DNA of 64,000 nt from Mesodorylaimus sp. YZB2_4 (Eukaryota > Nematoda > Enoplea > Dorylaimida > Dorylaimidae), in assembly GCA_030248295.1 (NCBI GenBank), contig JASANH010000220.1:806001-870000 (forward strand). The letters run 5' to 3'. Below, piece after piece: positions 1 to 11,435 of the stretch. The notes under the pieces were generated by a model. The model searched no databases and was not told the origin of the DNA. It saw nothing but the letters and a program-made list of their open reading frames with translations. The first letter of the stretch is position 1. The number at the start of each line of letters is the position of its first letter. Both the position numbers and the translations under genes were made by a program.

Positions 1-715
1 CCGTCTGAGGACTTGGTCAAGTTCTCTCTGCCCCTTGCACGCCTGGTGGTGGGTTACTCACCCTTCATCCCTCCAGGAGAGGCCTTATGGGGGCTCTCGA
101 ATCCGGCTCCGGCTCCCCCTCCCAGGGCACGGGCTGGGTATGGTCGCCCCACGGGGTAACCACCGACATCGCGAGGTTGCGACTAACACGCGCCCTTGCC
201 CGGCACGCATCCCTGATGGACCTTAGTCGATGGCGAGATAGGGTCAAGCCCCCAAGCCCTCGGGTAAAGGGCCAAAAAATCGACCGTCCTGGACCGACCA
301 GGATGGGTCAGAAAAAAATAACGAAGCACAGGTATGCCACTCAAGGGTGAATGAACACACGAAATGTTTTGCCAGGCCGCTAGGCGAACGCTCGCTGGTA
401 CCCCAGCAGGCCTGGGGCCGGTCTGGTAGGTGATAATCCCTGTAGTGATTATATCGTAGTATTCGCAGCACCGTTCCAGAATGCTTGACCAACGTACCTC
501 AGGCTACGAATGACTGTTGTCAGAGATCATACTAGTCCGATCTCTGACAAACAATGACTGGAGTATAAAACAATCAGTTCATTTAAAACGCTGCACTTCT
601 TCGAGTCTATATCACATTTATTTAAGTCTGGCACCTGCTTGTATGAAACTGTAAAATTACCATGGATCGGACCGTTGAAATATGACATTATTATAGTACA
701 TGTGCAATTGTCAGT

Positions 716-1283
716 TCAAGAGGCACGCCCGAAGTCCAGCATGAAGACCGATCGCAAGTCGTCCCTGTTCGAACCGATGACGAAGTTGGACGGTTTCACG
801 TCCCGATGGACGTAGTCGTGTACAGGACGTGTCGTGTACAGTCGTGTAGGCTTTGCAAGGCGCTCGTCATCTGGTCAGCGATGCGGACGGCAGTGCCGAT
901 GCTGAAGCGATCATCCGCCGTCTTCTTGCACAGTTCCATCACCGACGGTCCGAGCAGTTGCATGACTAGATAGTTCACTTCCGCCGTATGGCCGCAAGCC
1001 ACAAAACGGGGCTAAAAAATAGAGTTGTAATTACCCGCCTGCCACCACCGCTAAATCAGTCAATAGCAACCCTTATCCGAAAAATCCAAAAAGGCCAGCT
1101 TACCTGCAAGGCCCTTAAGACGGCTACTTCTATCCGCAGGAAAGTCATTTGCGAACTTCTGGCATCGGACTTAACGGCCACGAGTCGGTTCGACTGCATA
1201 TCTCGAGCCGCGCTGCATTGGGCAAAGGCGCCTTTGGCCAGTTGACGATCGATCCGCCATCGCCATTTGACCATGGTGCGCAT
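716..1283 (-). pseudogene. CK1/TTBK-like protein kinase fragment, frameshifted
   Basis: Partial casein-kinase-1 superfamily kinase. The N-lobe exon (1283 to 1104) carries a nucleotide loop like LAKGAFAQ and the VAVK lysine motif. A 92-bp GT-AG intron (1103-1012) joins it in frame to VNYLVMQLLGPSV, which is typical of CK1. Immediately before the catalytic loop there is a 26-nt insertion made of repeated GTCGTGTA units (815-848), which shifts the frame. Past it the expected YVHRDVKPSNF and a FMLDFGRA (DFG) segment are readable in another frame, ending at a stop at 716. The rest of the C-lobe is not seen. The frameshift and truncation make this a likely pseudogene. Nematode genomes carry many such CK1/TTBK copies (family knowledge). 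A second decayed relative lies at 17.2-19.0 kb. Confidence 0.8.
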
Positions 1284-2504
1284 GGGCAGATCGGTCTACA
1301 GTATCTTCCGTCGTGCTTGCAGCGGGAGACGGTTGCGGTCGTGAGGGTGCTTCAGCCGCAGTCTGTGCCGCAAATGGACACCACAAAACACAGCGGTCGT
1401 GAGGGTGCTTCATGCGCGAAATATGACGTTTCCTATTGTCCGTCACTGCAGCGGCCATGATCACTCAGCGTCTCGCTTGAAGTTAGCCGACCACTCTCAA
1501 CCAACGCACAGCCAAGAATGGAAATGCTTGATTCAGTTGTCCTTCCTCACGTTGCTGATTAGGATGAGGTCGTGCAGACTAGATATGAACTAGTTATACT
1601 TCAAATTTATTTTCTCTAATCTGATACTTTATACTTTGCTCTGCATTCAGTACTGTTCCATTATGTCTTAACTATGTCGAGATCTTAGCGTCTTCACAAG
1701 GACAAAGCGGAAGGAAGTTAGAAAAGTTCATGACTCACTGAAAAGGGATAAGAGAGAATGACGCATCGGTGCCCCTAAGTAAATTCTGGAGAGAAGTCAA
1801 GCAGCATCATAATTAGCAGAGCAGCATCGATTGTGACCCCTAGCCGCAGTCTGTGCCGCAAATGGACGCCACAAAACACATCTTTCCAACAAAGCTTTCA
1901 CCAAACCAAAATTTTTGCTTCTTACAATAAAACCACGCACAAATCGACATCCAGTATCGTCCCAAACTTGCACTTCGTCGCCACTCCGACAACCCTGCTT
2001 TTCTCTAGCCCTACCTTACAGTACTATCCCATATTATCCTACTACCTCGAACTCCCACACAGTACAGACTTCAACGAAACAAGATTATTCCCCCTCCCCC
2101 CCCCCCTAAAACCATGCGCCCTCTAGAATTACATATCATCCATTTGCTGCATACCAACAATGTCTCAGAAAACGAAAAATTCAACCCTCTTTAACTATAC
2201 TATACTCCAATCCACGTGTTGCTACCCCCCGCTTCCGCGCGCACTCCCACTCTCACCAATCCACTTCGATACCGTGCTGTGCACTCAAGTGATCTCGAAG
2301 CTTCTGTTTCGTGTCTGAGATGACCGAGAAAACGCACAGGCCGCAATAATAATTTCCATCGGCCATATTCGAGCTGGAACTACTTCCTTGTCTGAAATAA
2401 AAAAGCCATGCAAGGGCCGGTCAGCACAGTCTAAAACATTAATCGCTTCAGCTGCCAGCAGGATCACTAACCCATCAGAAGGGGTCACGGTATTACAAAC
2501 TGCA
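1284..2504. other. Intergenic, no gene recognised; short direct repeats
   Basis: I see no convincing coding region. A block of roughly 35 bp containing CAGTCTGTGCCGCAAATGGA occurs twice in direct orientation, near 1358 and near 1848. A shorter GCGGTCGTGAGGGTGCTTC unit is duplicated near 1337 and 1393. The stretch from about 1870 to 2240 is C- and A-rich with low-complexity runs. Confidence 0.5.
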
Positions 2505-3275
2505 ACAAAATTTTGACACTACAGTACTTACACCGGCTGCTGCACTGAAGCGTCGCCTCCTTCGTTCTCGACTTGCATGGGCGCGTCTTGGCCAGCATCA
2601 CCTTCGTCGACTGGACTGAACATCTGATTAACCAACTCATCGAAGGCCCGCTTGACCGGATGAATCATTCAGTTGTACTCCAGCTAGAAAAACAAGACTC
2701 GCTAGGAAAAGAATGACTGAAAGACTGGCACGAGGAAAATCCTAAACCCTGGGAAAAAAGGGTCGCAATTCTTCGATGAGGACGCCCTGCAAGCCTCTAT
2801 GCTGCATACTGTTCCATTACGTCTTACAGGGTCTTACACCCAAACTTTGGGGAGCTCGTAACCAAAAGAGACAATCCATGCCCACTTACTGAAGCTATCG
2901 GACCGCACGTCGGACTGGCTGCCAAATGATCGTCAACGTCTTCCATATCAAAGTATTTGCCCCCGCACGGAACGCAAGTCAGCGTCGAAAATGCTACCCC
3001 GCCGTGAACGATGGCCGCGTGAAGCTCCATCACCGATCGATCGGCAGCTCGGAAAATCGGGAAATTGAGATAAACGCACCGATTGCACTCGTGGACGGCG
3101 GCCATGTTCGTTTCTGAACACTTCTATACTTTTCGGCCAATAACCTCGCTCCAATTGTATATGTAACTGATCTAGAAAGAATTGGTTATCAAAGGGGGCC
3201 TCAGGTCCCTGTTCGGACACGCGAAAAAGATGACCACCAAAAAATTTGAGATGTGGAATTTATCGGAAGCGGAAG
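2505..3275 (-). pseudogene. Truncated inverted copy of the C2H2 zinc-finger gene at 14.4 kb
   Basis: This is a reverse-strand duplicate of 14.3-15.0 kb. Exon 1 (3105 to 2890, the same 216-nt length as the parent) encodes MAAVHECNRCVYLNFPIF with a few substitutions. Exon 2 (2683 to 2532) encodes the MIHPVKRAFDELVNQMF segment. An in-frame TGA at 2669-2671 replaces the parent's CGA arginine codon, so the frame is closed. Homology includes the 5' flank and the first intron, and stops just after the second donor site near 2505. All downstream exons, including the clear Cys-His finger exons, are missing. This is therefore a partial segmental duplication that kept its introns, not a retrocopy, and it looks non-functional. 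Confidence 0.85.
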
Positions 3276-4256
3276 AAGACAATACACAGGTGAAAAAAGT
3301 CGTCGAGAAAAAGGTAGCCTGGAACTGTGTCAACTAATGTTAGCATTGATTCGTTGCAGCCCCGCTCCCCGAAAACAGTACTGATTGGTCTCACTCGCGC
3401 AGCCAAGAATGGGGAATGGGACTTTGAAAAGGAAGAGCTGCTCGTCGCTTTCTTCTCCATCACTGTACTGTACGTTGCAGTTCTGGATCAGGGGCTTTCA
3501 TTAGAGAATTTCGCTCTGCGTTAAAAGTTGGAGTTGTAAAGTGACGCACTCTAATCCACGTCTGTCCATGGATTCTAGTGTGTCCATGTCTTGAATCGCG
3601 ACCAGAAAGATAGGATAGGTGCCTCGATCCATCTCCAGATTCCTCTTCAAAAGCAACACAGCACTGAAAAGAACATAGATGCTGTGAATCCTCACTTGTT
3701 ATCTGGGGATATGAGTGAGGGTGATAACAGGTCTGCTGTGTTCTTGTACAAAGTGTTTTTAGGCCTCCGTTCTGCTACGTAGGCCGTAATTACAATTTTG
3801 TAATAGCAAAAAATGAAAAGGGATGGCAAAATTGCGACAAGGATTTAAAAAAGTATTTAGATGCTTAAAATGGATCTGAGGCCTGACTATGCTCATGTTT
3901 CTCATCAAAGATGCAACTGTTCTCTCCTGGGAATAGCCGAATGTGAAGGAGATATGGGATTCCACGCACCTTTTTTACGAGATTTCAGCTTACTTGAGCG
4001 CAACCCGTTTTTCCCATTCATGAGCCAAGAGCCAAGGCTTTGTGGGACTGGCCACCAGGCAGCGTCCCTCCGTGCGTCTCCGCCAGGGGCATCTCACATT
4101 AAGGCATCCTGGACCACGTACGGTTTCATAGTGGGTAGGCTCTGAACACTCTCAGCCGAGAGGGTCCACTTCCTACACTCGAGAACCACGACGGCAATGG
4201 GACTCACCCACAGCCAGGCGGTCAGGGCGAGCGAATTTGGGGATGAGGAGAGGCGT
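3276..4256. other. Intergenic, no gene recognised
   Basis: Short open frames here lack a family signature, credible splice structure or codon bias. I see nothing I can name in this stretch. Confidence 0.4.
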
Positions 4257-4369
4257 GTAACCCTCAGCCAGGCGGATCGTGGCGAGGGGGAAGAGTAGGA
4301 GACTCGGAGTTTTTGTCCCGCCGACTTCGGTCGGCCGCGCTCTCTCCTACGCTTGCCTGGCCGGGTTGC
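4257..4369. mobile_element. Short GTAACC inverted-repeat element, diverged copy
   Basis: It starts with GTAACCCTC and ends with CCTGGCCGGGTTGC. The ends form an imperfect terminal inverted repeat. The core GGAGTTTTTGTCCCGCCGAC followed by TTCGGTCGG is shared with the copies at 17949-18129 and 18371-18565. No coding capacity. It behaves like a MITE-type element. Confidence 0.65.
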
Positions 4370-4979
4370 AGATGGACACAAGTGAGCGTGTGTGTGTGTA
4401 GTCATGCTGTTCTGGTTCGCCGATTTCTATTACTCTATGCTTTTGCAAAAGGCATCCGAGGGGCAGGGAACCACTGACCAATCCTCTGAAATGAAAATAC
4501 TGCATTTTTTCGAATATGAGTCCAGTCTTGACCTTGACTGAAACTAGATTTCTCGCGGGCCATTCATTAGCTTGCAGCACAGGTTTGTTTTTGCATGAGC
4601 ATGATTTGCAGAGAATCAAATGCGCATTGTGAGCGAAGGTGATCAGTGCTGGTCAATCTGTCGCTCTAATAACCCTTATCCAATGTTTGCTGATGAAAAC
4701 CGAGTCGACCATCTGCATTGACTGACTGAACTCTAGTGGCAGGCCAGTCCAGCAAATACGATTGAAATTGATGACCAGAAGACACAATTCAAACACACAG
4801 TTACCCCTGACAACGAGATACAAATCAGGTTACGTGATTGTGTATATCAACACAGTGCACCTATCTCCAGCACACCGCTGCACAACTGCTAATGTCTCAA
4901 CAGAGTCTCTTTTAGTATCAGAACTGTATGTACAACACTAAGTTGTTCGCACACGCAGAATTCGAGGAAAATAAAAAAA

Positions 4980-5060
4980 TAAAAAATAACACGCGGTGGG
5001 AATCGAACCCGCACCACTAGGAATACGGATCCTGCCAGCGGTGGTAAGTCCAACTCGTTA
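4980..5060 (-). mobile_element. tRNA-like SINE remnant
   Basis: On the minus strand a good box-B match, GGGTTCGATTCCCACCGCG, is followed by an A/T-rich tail. The box-A region is poor and no complete cloverleaf can be drawn. I read it as a SINE or tRNA pseudogene, not a tRNA gene. Confidence 0.45.
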
Positions 5061-5396
5061 AGTACAACAATAGAAGCACCAAAACAAGAAATTTTACCCA
5101 CATGTTTAAAAAAAACTCGAAAAAATTTTAAAATCCAGCAAACATATTGCGTTTTGGAAGTATTTTCAACTGTTTCTGCTTTTTGAATTATTTTAATAGG
5201 TGAGAAATAGCTGCGGAAAGCAAAACATTAGCAGGGTGTCGGATCTTTTCTGTTTGAAGAAGCTTCACAGAATATCCATAACCTCACAAGGTAAGCTTTA
5301 TATTTTTTGTTTTTTATCTGTATTATACCACCATATGGTTTGCTTTACGGCTTGACTAACGCTTTTTCAGATTTTAGCATTTTTTGTTCAAAAACA

Positions 5397-6269
5397 ATGA
5401 ATGATCACAAATCTGCGGCAACAGTTTCCAAAAATTCCAGATCCCATACCCGCAAAATTTCGTCATCATCTTCGGATTCCTCTAGCGATCAGCTTTCCGA
5501 AGCCGATCGTACAAAATCGGCTGAAACCAAATCCGAACGCCGCACGCGTCTCAAATACGCCGAAAATCCATTATTTGCTCGATTTTGGCACACAGCAAAA
5601 GTGACGCAGAGTTGGCTTCGAGATCATCGAAACTACTTGCGTACAATGAGTGATCAACAACAACCTATTGCTATTCCATCAAATTGGGTTATACTACCCC
5701 CTCCGCCACCACCACCACCGTTGCCCCCTCTTTTGTTATCTCGTGCATTAGTTCGGCGATCGAGCAGAAAAAGCAAAAAACGAAAAGTTTTGGATGCTGA
5801 GTGCGAGTTGTCTCCGAAAGTAGTGGAAATGACGGAAGAGTGGCAAGAAGTTTCCGTATCGTCGGATGCTCGAGCGACGAATGAAGGCGAGCAAGAAATG
5901 GATATGTCCGAAGATGTCTTGGCATTTATGGCGCAGACAATTCGTCATCGAATCGAAAGGGAAAAGAAAAAAGCGTACGAGCAAGAAGTTCAAGATAAGA
6001 CAATCATATTCGTCCCGGCTGATCGTCCATTTATGGCTTCGAGATTCAACGAATTTGGTGGCAATTCATCCGCCGTTGCCCAAATGTTATTGGCTCACGG
6101 CAGTGGTGACACGGCGGCCGAGCGAAAACGAAAAGAAATGATCCAATTGTACGGCGAAGAAGCTGCCGGACGAATTCAAGCTGAAGAAACTCTTATGCAA
6201 ATGAAATTTGATCAAGAATACGATAAATATCATCCACCATTTTGGCCAAACATTCCTCTCAAACTTTAG
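5397..6269 (+). CDS. GEMIN8: Gemin8-like SMN-complex protein
   Basis: A 290-aa protein matching Gemin8, a subunit of the SMN complex that assembles Sm cores on spliceosomal snRNAs in the cytoplasm and in nuclear gems (family knowledge). Visible features: an N-terminal Ser-rich basic stretch; an FARFWHTAKVTQSWLRDHR block around residues 60-78, like Gemin8's FW-H-W-R motif; a proline run near residue 100; a central acidic/basic coil ending in AFMAQTIRHRIEREKKKAYE; and the diagnostic C-terminus with MIQLYGEEAAGRIQAEETL and a terminal FWPNIPLKL. I chose the ATG at 5397 because a donor (GTAAGC, about 5291) and an acceptor (TTTTTCAG, about 5370) lie just upstream, implying a spliced 5' UTR. The coding exon is uninterrupted. 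Confidence 0.9.
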   Translation: MNDHKSAATVSKNSRSHTRKISSSSSDSSSDQLSEADRTKSAETKSERRTRLKYAENPLFARFWHTAKVTQSWLRDHRNYLRTMSDQQQPIAIPSNWVILPPPPPPPPLPPLLLSRALVRRSSRKSKKRKVLDAECELSPKVVEMTEEWQEVSVSSDARATNEGEQEMDMSEDVLAFMAQTIRHRIEREKKKAYEQEVQDKTIIFVPADRPFMASRFNEFGGNSSAVAQMLLAHGSGDTAAERKRKEMIQLYGEEAAGRIQAEETLMQMKFDQEYDKYHPPFWPNIPLKL

Positions 6270-7450
6270 ATCACGTTCTTGCTTATGTCTTGTGCCGCCC
6301 CAAGACGGCCTTTCAAAGCCAACCATGTAATTAACTTATTGATAATGCAGAGATTAATAATGTCACCGGGAAGGATATGGAGGCAGGGTGGTCGTTTAGG
6401 ATCTTACTCGATATGACCAGAAATTATTAGTCAGCAGGTTGGCACCTAAAATTGGCACGTTTGACCAAATTAGGCGGAAATGCGAGAGCTTTCGAGCAAT
6501 GAGAGGAACACCCCGAGATCACGGGTCTCGCATGGATCCTAAGTCATATCCGTACACATGACAGGGTTCTATTCTCGGTCCCTTTGGCGTCACACTTCTT
6601 GATCAGACAACAAGCGGAGTCTGTCCGCTCGCATTGCTTACGGCCAAATGCATTTAATGACGCTCGAGATATTTGTTTTCTTGCCCCTCTTTATCACGTT
6701 TTTATAAATTTAGCACACCGTCAGTCACGTGCGCTTGTTTTTCGGGCGCCAGATTCAATAAACAATCCAACAAATTATTTGTCCAGATTTACTGGCAGAT
6801 ATATAAAGGAGAGTGGGATTGAGGGTGGCTACTTCTCTCGCTGCATCTTCGAGGGATCGATTTAAATTTCGCGCGTCTTTAACAGGTAAGTCAGATTTCT
6901 TATTTCAAAACAATAGGGATTTGCAACATTTAGATAACACAACTATTTTACTCGTATTAAGAAATTTTATTTTCAGCTCCTTTGCAAAAAGGTTTGTTTT
7001 CATGAAATAACTTATACTATAAAATTAAATTAACCCGTTTTATTAGACTTTGTTTAGTCAAGTCGAGAATGGTACCGTTTTTAATAGGTGAGGTTTAGTG
7101 CTAGAGTTGGAATTTGTTTAGTCGTGCTCGGCCCGTCGGAAGGCAGGCAAAGAAGAAAAGTTGTTGGGCAGTGGTCTTTAGGATTGCACCTGTTAGTTGT
7201 TCGTCTATGCTAGCTTTTTCGAACGCTCTTCTTTTCGTTGCTTGGTTTGCCAGTCAAGTTTTGTGCTTAGTTCGTTTGAATATTCAGACGAGACACCTTT
7301 TTAGAATATAGGCTTATGACTTGCGAATCTAGGCGTGTCTGCGGATTGGTCTGATTATCTTCTGAACACGTGAGCTTCATGCTTCCTTTTTCAGGCTCAT
7401 ATATCTGCTAAAGTCAACGTCGGACATTTGCAAGTGCAAGTTGGAGCACA
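6270..7450. other. Gemin8 3' flank and presumptive glutathione synthetase 5' region
   Basis: No coding gene is recognised. The stretch holds a TATA box at 6800-6808 and a good donor (CAGGTAAGTCAG) near 6886, which could end a non-coding first exon. An acceptor before the glutathione synthetase start would then complete a spliced 5' UTR. This is inference only. Confidence 0.4.
6800..6808 (+). promoter_or_regulatory. TATA box, candidate promoter for glutathione synthetase
   Basis: TATATAAAG lies about 80 bp upstream of a strong splice donor and about 640 bp upstream of the glutathione synthetase ATG, with no other gene between. The assignment is inferred from position. Confidence 0.4.
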
Positions 7451-10400
7451 ATGTTGTACGATTCCGCTAAGTTAGATCAGCTGTTGGAGAAAGCCAAGGA
7501 TTGGGCTCAGGTACGGACGCTGGGAAAATCAAAAGCATAGACTGTATTCTTTGGTTTATTAAGGGTTATGGAGGACGCATTGTTGGTTTTAGTGGAGTAA
7601 AGGCACCGCGATATGTAAAATAAGTGCATACGGAGACTCCATCGAAAGTGCTTAACAAGCTATGGCTACTGTTCATAGGAATGCCAATTTCATGGTTTTT
7701 TCGATAGTAGTCCCATCACTTGGTTGTATGTTGTGGGGGTCGTGGCCTAGCGGGTTAAGGCGTCTGCCTCTCACGCTGGGTGCGCACTTACAGGGGAGGG
7801 TTCGACTCCTGGCTCGGGTACAACATGATTGTCAAATATGTGTTCCTGACCCCTCGTGTGCGCTGCATAGTGCTCGGCTATGGATAAAATATGATATGAC
7901 ATATATGTGTGATGGGTGCTTTCTCATAGGACTTCTCCGAGAGGCAATGGAGTGCTAGAACTTAAGTGAACAACGTCATCTAGGAAGGTGTACATCGGAC
8001 TGGCACGTTGGAACTAGGAGTACGGAAGCCGATCGCACATTCTCTGTACGTCTCTCCTAATCACTCTCATCCCTCTAATCAGTTGCAGCAGCAGTAGTAT
8101 CCGCAGAATGTTGTTTATGCCTTTCGTGTGGGATAGTTCTAGAAAATCGCAGATGCTTCCATTTTCTCCAAACACCTGCCTAGATTTTTCTGCAGTAGAA
8201 TTAGGAACACAGTACAGCAATCTTCAACATTGTAACTTTTTTGACAGCTGCCCCGTATCATTATTTAATGGTGCTATGCTTTGCGAACGTTGCACTTGTT
8301 ACCTGTCGCTGTCCATTGGTCAGGTTTTTGTACAGTCTGTGTCGTTGGTTTTTTAATCGAAGCACTTCATGACAGTTGGAAAACAGTTCGCTACTAGTCG
8401 GATAAATAATTAGCTCTTGGCTTCGAAAAGGTGCACGTGACAAGGCTCTTGCGTCTTGTTTCGATTTTTCTTATTGTGTTGGGTCATGTGATGCAGCAGT
8501 GTGGAGTAATAGCTTTAGTCGCTTATCGTTAGAACCTAGTGAATGAGAGGAAAGGCGAAATAAGCGGCAGCTTTGTAAGATGACTTGATGACGCTCTAGC
8601 CTCAAGCAGTGCACACCCACTGTGTGCGTAGGTAGCTTTGGCTTTTGAGTAATGCATAGTTTTACTTGATGATCTGCTTCGTTACTTTTGACCCATTAGC
8701 TCTTCTTCTTTTTGAATGTCATATGCGCGTGAATGAATGGAAATAATGTTCACCCTCCTCGTCGTTGTATAAATGAAGTTATAACAAAATGACATTTTCC
8801 TTTGTCAAATACGTCAATGACGCGAGTTCGTGTCCATCACGACTTTGAGGGCGCCTTCGTGACCAGGTAACCCTGAGCAGCCGTGCGCAAAATTCGAACT
8901 TATTGTCTTTGCCAAATGAGGACAAAGCCGGGAAGCGCTTTATCACATGTTTAATTTATTCTTTAGTAACGCCAAGTTAAAAAAATTCAATTAGGCCCGC
9001 GTAAATGGGTAAATATGAAAATCCTACAAGAGCTGTTTATGTTCTCGAACGCACGTTTCTGGTTATGGTATACTGTAACTAGACGTGGCACACAGACCGG
9101 TTATGGATTCATTCGCTGATCAGGTTTCATTGTTCATGTTTTACAACATCACCAAGCGCAGGTCTACCGCACTTGAGGGGAAAGGGACAGTAGACGCAAA
9201 ATGATTTCTCTGGCTGAGAATCGAACCCTCGCCAGTGTGTACCAAGCGTGATGGACATGCACATACTTCATGCGATTCGTGTCTGATCCCTTCTTCGCAG
9301 CGCTTAGCCATCTATTCGCAGAACAAGGAGGAAACAGAAATAACCAGCATTATGGCTTGTATTAAATCTGTTCAGTACAGTTTTGTATCTTTTTTATTTT
9401 TAGATCAATGGCTTGTGCTTACGGACGAGAGAAAGAAAAAATAGCAGCGATTATGCTCAAATCGCACCGTTCGCTCTATTACCGTCGTTCGTGCCCAAAC
9501 AACTGTACAATCAGGCCATCTCTTTGCAGCCAGTAAGTTCGTGCAGAATGTGTTTATTCAGTTGTTGACAAAAGTGATTTGTTGACTTTTTGAACGGGCA
9601 GAAAAAGTCTCATCAGTCTTGAATAATGTGCACTATGCACTTCAAATTTACTTTAGTGCATTTGGGGGTTTTGATAAATTCCGTGAGAAGATTATGGACG
9701 CAAGTTTTGAATGGCGGGAAACGGCTCGATGATGGGGCAAAATCGAATGCTAGAAGAGCATGAATAATAGCTGAAACGGAAATGCACTTGGGTGACCTTT
9801 TTGGCATGAAAATGTTTGTCTGCTTATTGGCTTCTTGTATGAGAAAAATAAAAAATGTCTTTTGGGTGGTCCAGAAGACATTTTTGTTCCGTCTTAAAAA
9901 GGGTAATGGTATTTGGAAGGAGGACTTTGACTGGTGTTTCAGGACATGAACATGTTGTATCATCAAGTGGCGTTCGACTATCAGTTCATTTGTACGGCGT
10001 TGTCGAACGTGGTGAAGACGGACGAGTTCACTCGTCGACTGTTGGATATCTACAAATACGTCTATAACGCTAATGGATTATTGATCTCTCAGCCTATGGT
10101 TTTGACGATCCAGCGATCAGATTATATGTTTCATCATCCGCCCGAGTTGCCTGCCGTTACGTCGGATACGGTGTCGTTGCAACAAGTTGAAGTGAATCAG
10201 ATCGCCTCCTCTTTCGCTGGCCTCAGCACGACAGTGTACGGACTGCATAGAGCCATGTTAAGAGAGATTGGATACAAAGCGGAGACGGTGGCTGCCCATC
10301 TACCGGATAACAGGGCCGTGCACACGGTGGCGTCTGGATTGGCAGAAGCGTGGAAAACGTACGGCGATCCTGATGGCTATTGCTTATTTATTGTGGAGAA

Positions 10401-11435
10401 CGAGAATCAGAATGTGTTCGATCAACGTCTGATCGAGTATGATTTCGTGTTGAAGACGGATTATGGAGGGCGAGTTCTCCGTTTCACATTGACCCAAGCG
10501 GCGACGGAACTTTATTTAGACGAGCAGCATGGATGCAGGTTGTGTACGAAGGATGGCGACAAGGAGATATCGGTGGTTTATTTCCGAGCTGGCTACGTGC
10601 CGCAACATTATCACTCGGACGTGGAGTGGCAAGCGCGTTTGATGTTGGAGCGTTCGAAGGCTATCAAATGCCCTTGGATCGGGGCTCAATTGGCAGGAAC
10701 GAAGAAAGTAAGATGTGTTCTTCATTTTCTGTAGCGGTGCCATAAAGAATGATGGTCGTGGCTCCAGGGAGAAACTGACCCTTGAAAGGCCGTGCCATTG
10801 TTTATGACACAAGCGATAGATGAAGTGGAAAATGCTGTTAGGGCATGGATGAGGAGACGGTCCTTTGCAAAAAAACGCATTTTTAGGTACAGCAACTGTT
10901 ATCACGAGCCGAGACCCTACGGAGATTTGTCACCTGCGCGGAGACGTTTCAAAAAGTTCACTCGACTTTCGTGGGGCTCTATGGGTTCGACGATTATCAA
11001 GTCCAGCATCAGCTGGGAGCGGGCGGAATGGGAGCGTTGCAAGAGGAGATGGACGAAGTGATGTCTCGGTTGTATCGAAATCCGGACCGATTCGTGTTGA
11101 AACCGCAGTTGGAGGGCGGTGGTAACAACGTGTACGGCAAGAATATCTTGGACTTGTTGAACCAGTTGACGCCCGATCAACGAGAAGCCTACATTCTAAT
11201 GGATCGTATATTCCCCATGCGCCATCACAATTATCTGGTCCGTGCGAATGAGAAGTGCGAGTTGTCTGCCGTAGTCAGCGAGCTGGGCACCTATGGCTAT
11301 TTGCTGGGCAGTAAGGATTACATTCTGAAATCGGTGGGTGGTGGACACTTGCTGAGAACGAAGGCGGTTAGTACTGACGAGGGTGGCGTCATGGCTGGGG
11401 CATCCGTTTTAGACAGTCCTTATTTGGTGTTGTGA
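7451..11435 (+). CDS. GSS: Glutathione synthetase
   Basis: ATP-dependent ligase that adds glycine to gamma-glutamylcysteine, the second step of glutathione synthesis in the cytosol. Four exons close in phase 0: 7451-7510, 9404-9532, 9943-10707 and 10887-11435, giving 500 aa against 474 in human. Landmarks in order: INGLCLRT and YAQIAPFALLPS (N-terminal region); QRSDYMF; the substrate-domain VEVNQIASSFAGL; VENENQNVFDQR; VVYFRAGYVPQHY; LERSKAIKCPWIGAQLAGTKK; the glycine-rich loop EGGGNNVYG; and the C-terminal lid HLLRTKAVSTDEGGVMAG. Exon 1 is short (MLYDSAKLDQLLEKAKDWAQ). Intron 1 (7511-9403) is unusually long for the window and contains two tRNA-derived SINE copies. All expected family blocks are present with no break, so the gene should be functional. 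Confidence 0.96.
7735..7895 (+). mobile_element. tRNA-derived SINE
   Basis: Box A (TGGCCTAGCGGGTTAAGGCG) and a perfect box B (GGTTCGACTCC) sit about 45 bp apart. The anticodon loop would read CTC, but the acceptor ends do not pair. The body (ACCCCTCGTGTGCG...) resembles the tail of the copy at 31.1 kb. It lies in intron 1 of glutathione synthetase. Confidence 0.7.
9118..9240 (-). mobile_element. SINE copy, reverse orientation
   Basis: On the minus strand a box-B match (GGTTCGATTC) is followed by the same tail seen at 31.1 and 57.1 kb, ending GGTGATGTTGTAAAACATGAAC. It is the second SINE inside intron 1 of glutathione synthetase. Confidence 0.6.

Noticed and set aside
7735-7825. Possible tRNA-Glu gene
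   Set aside because: Box A and box B are good, but the acceptor ends do not pair and the 3' part continues into a shared SINE body.
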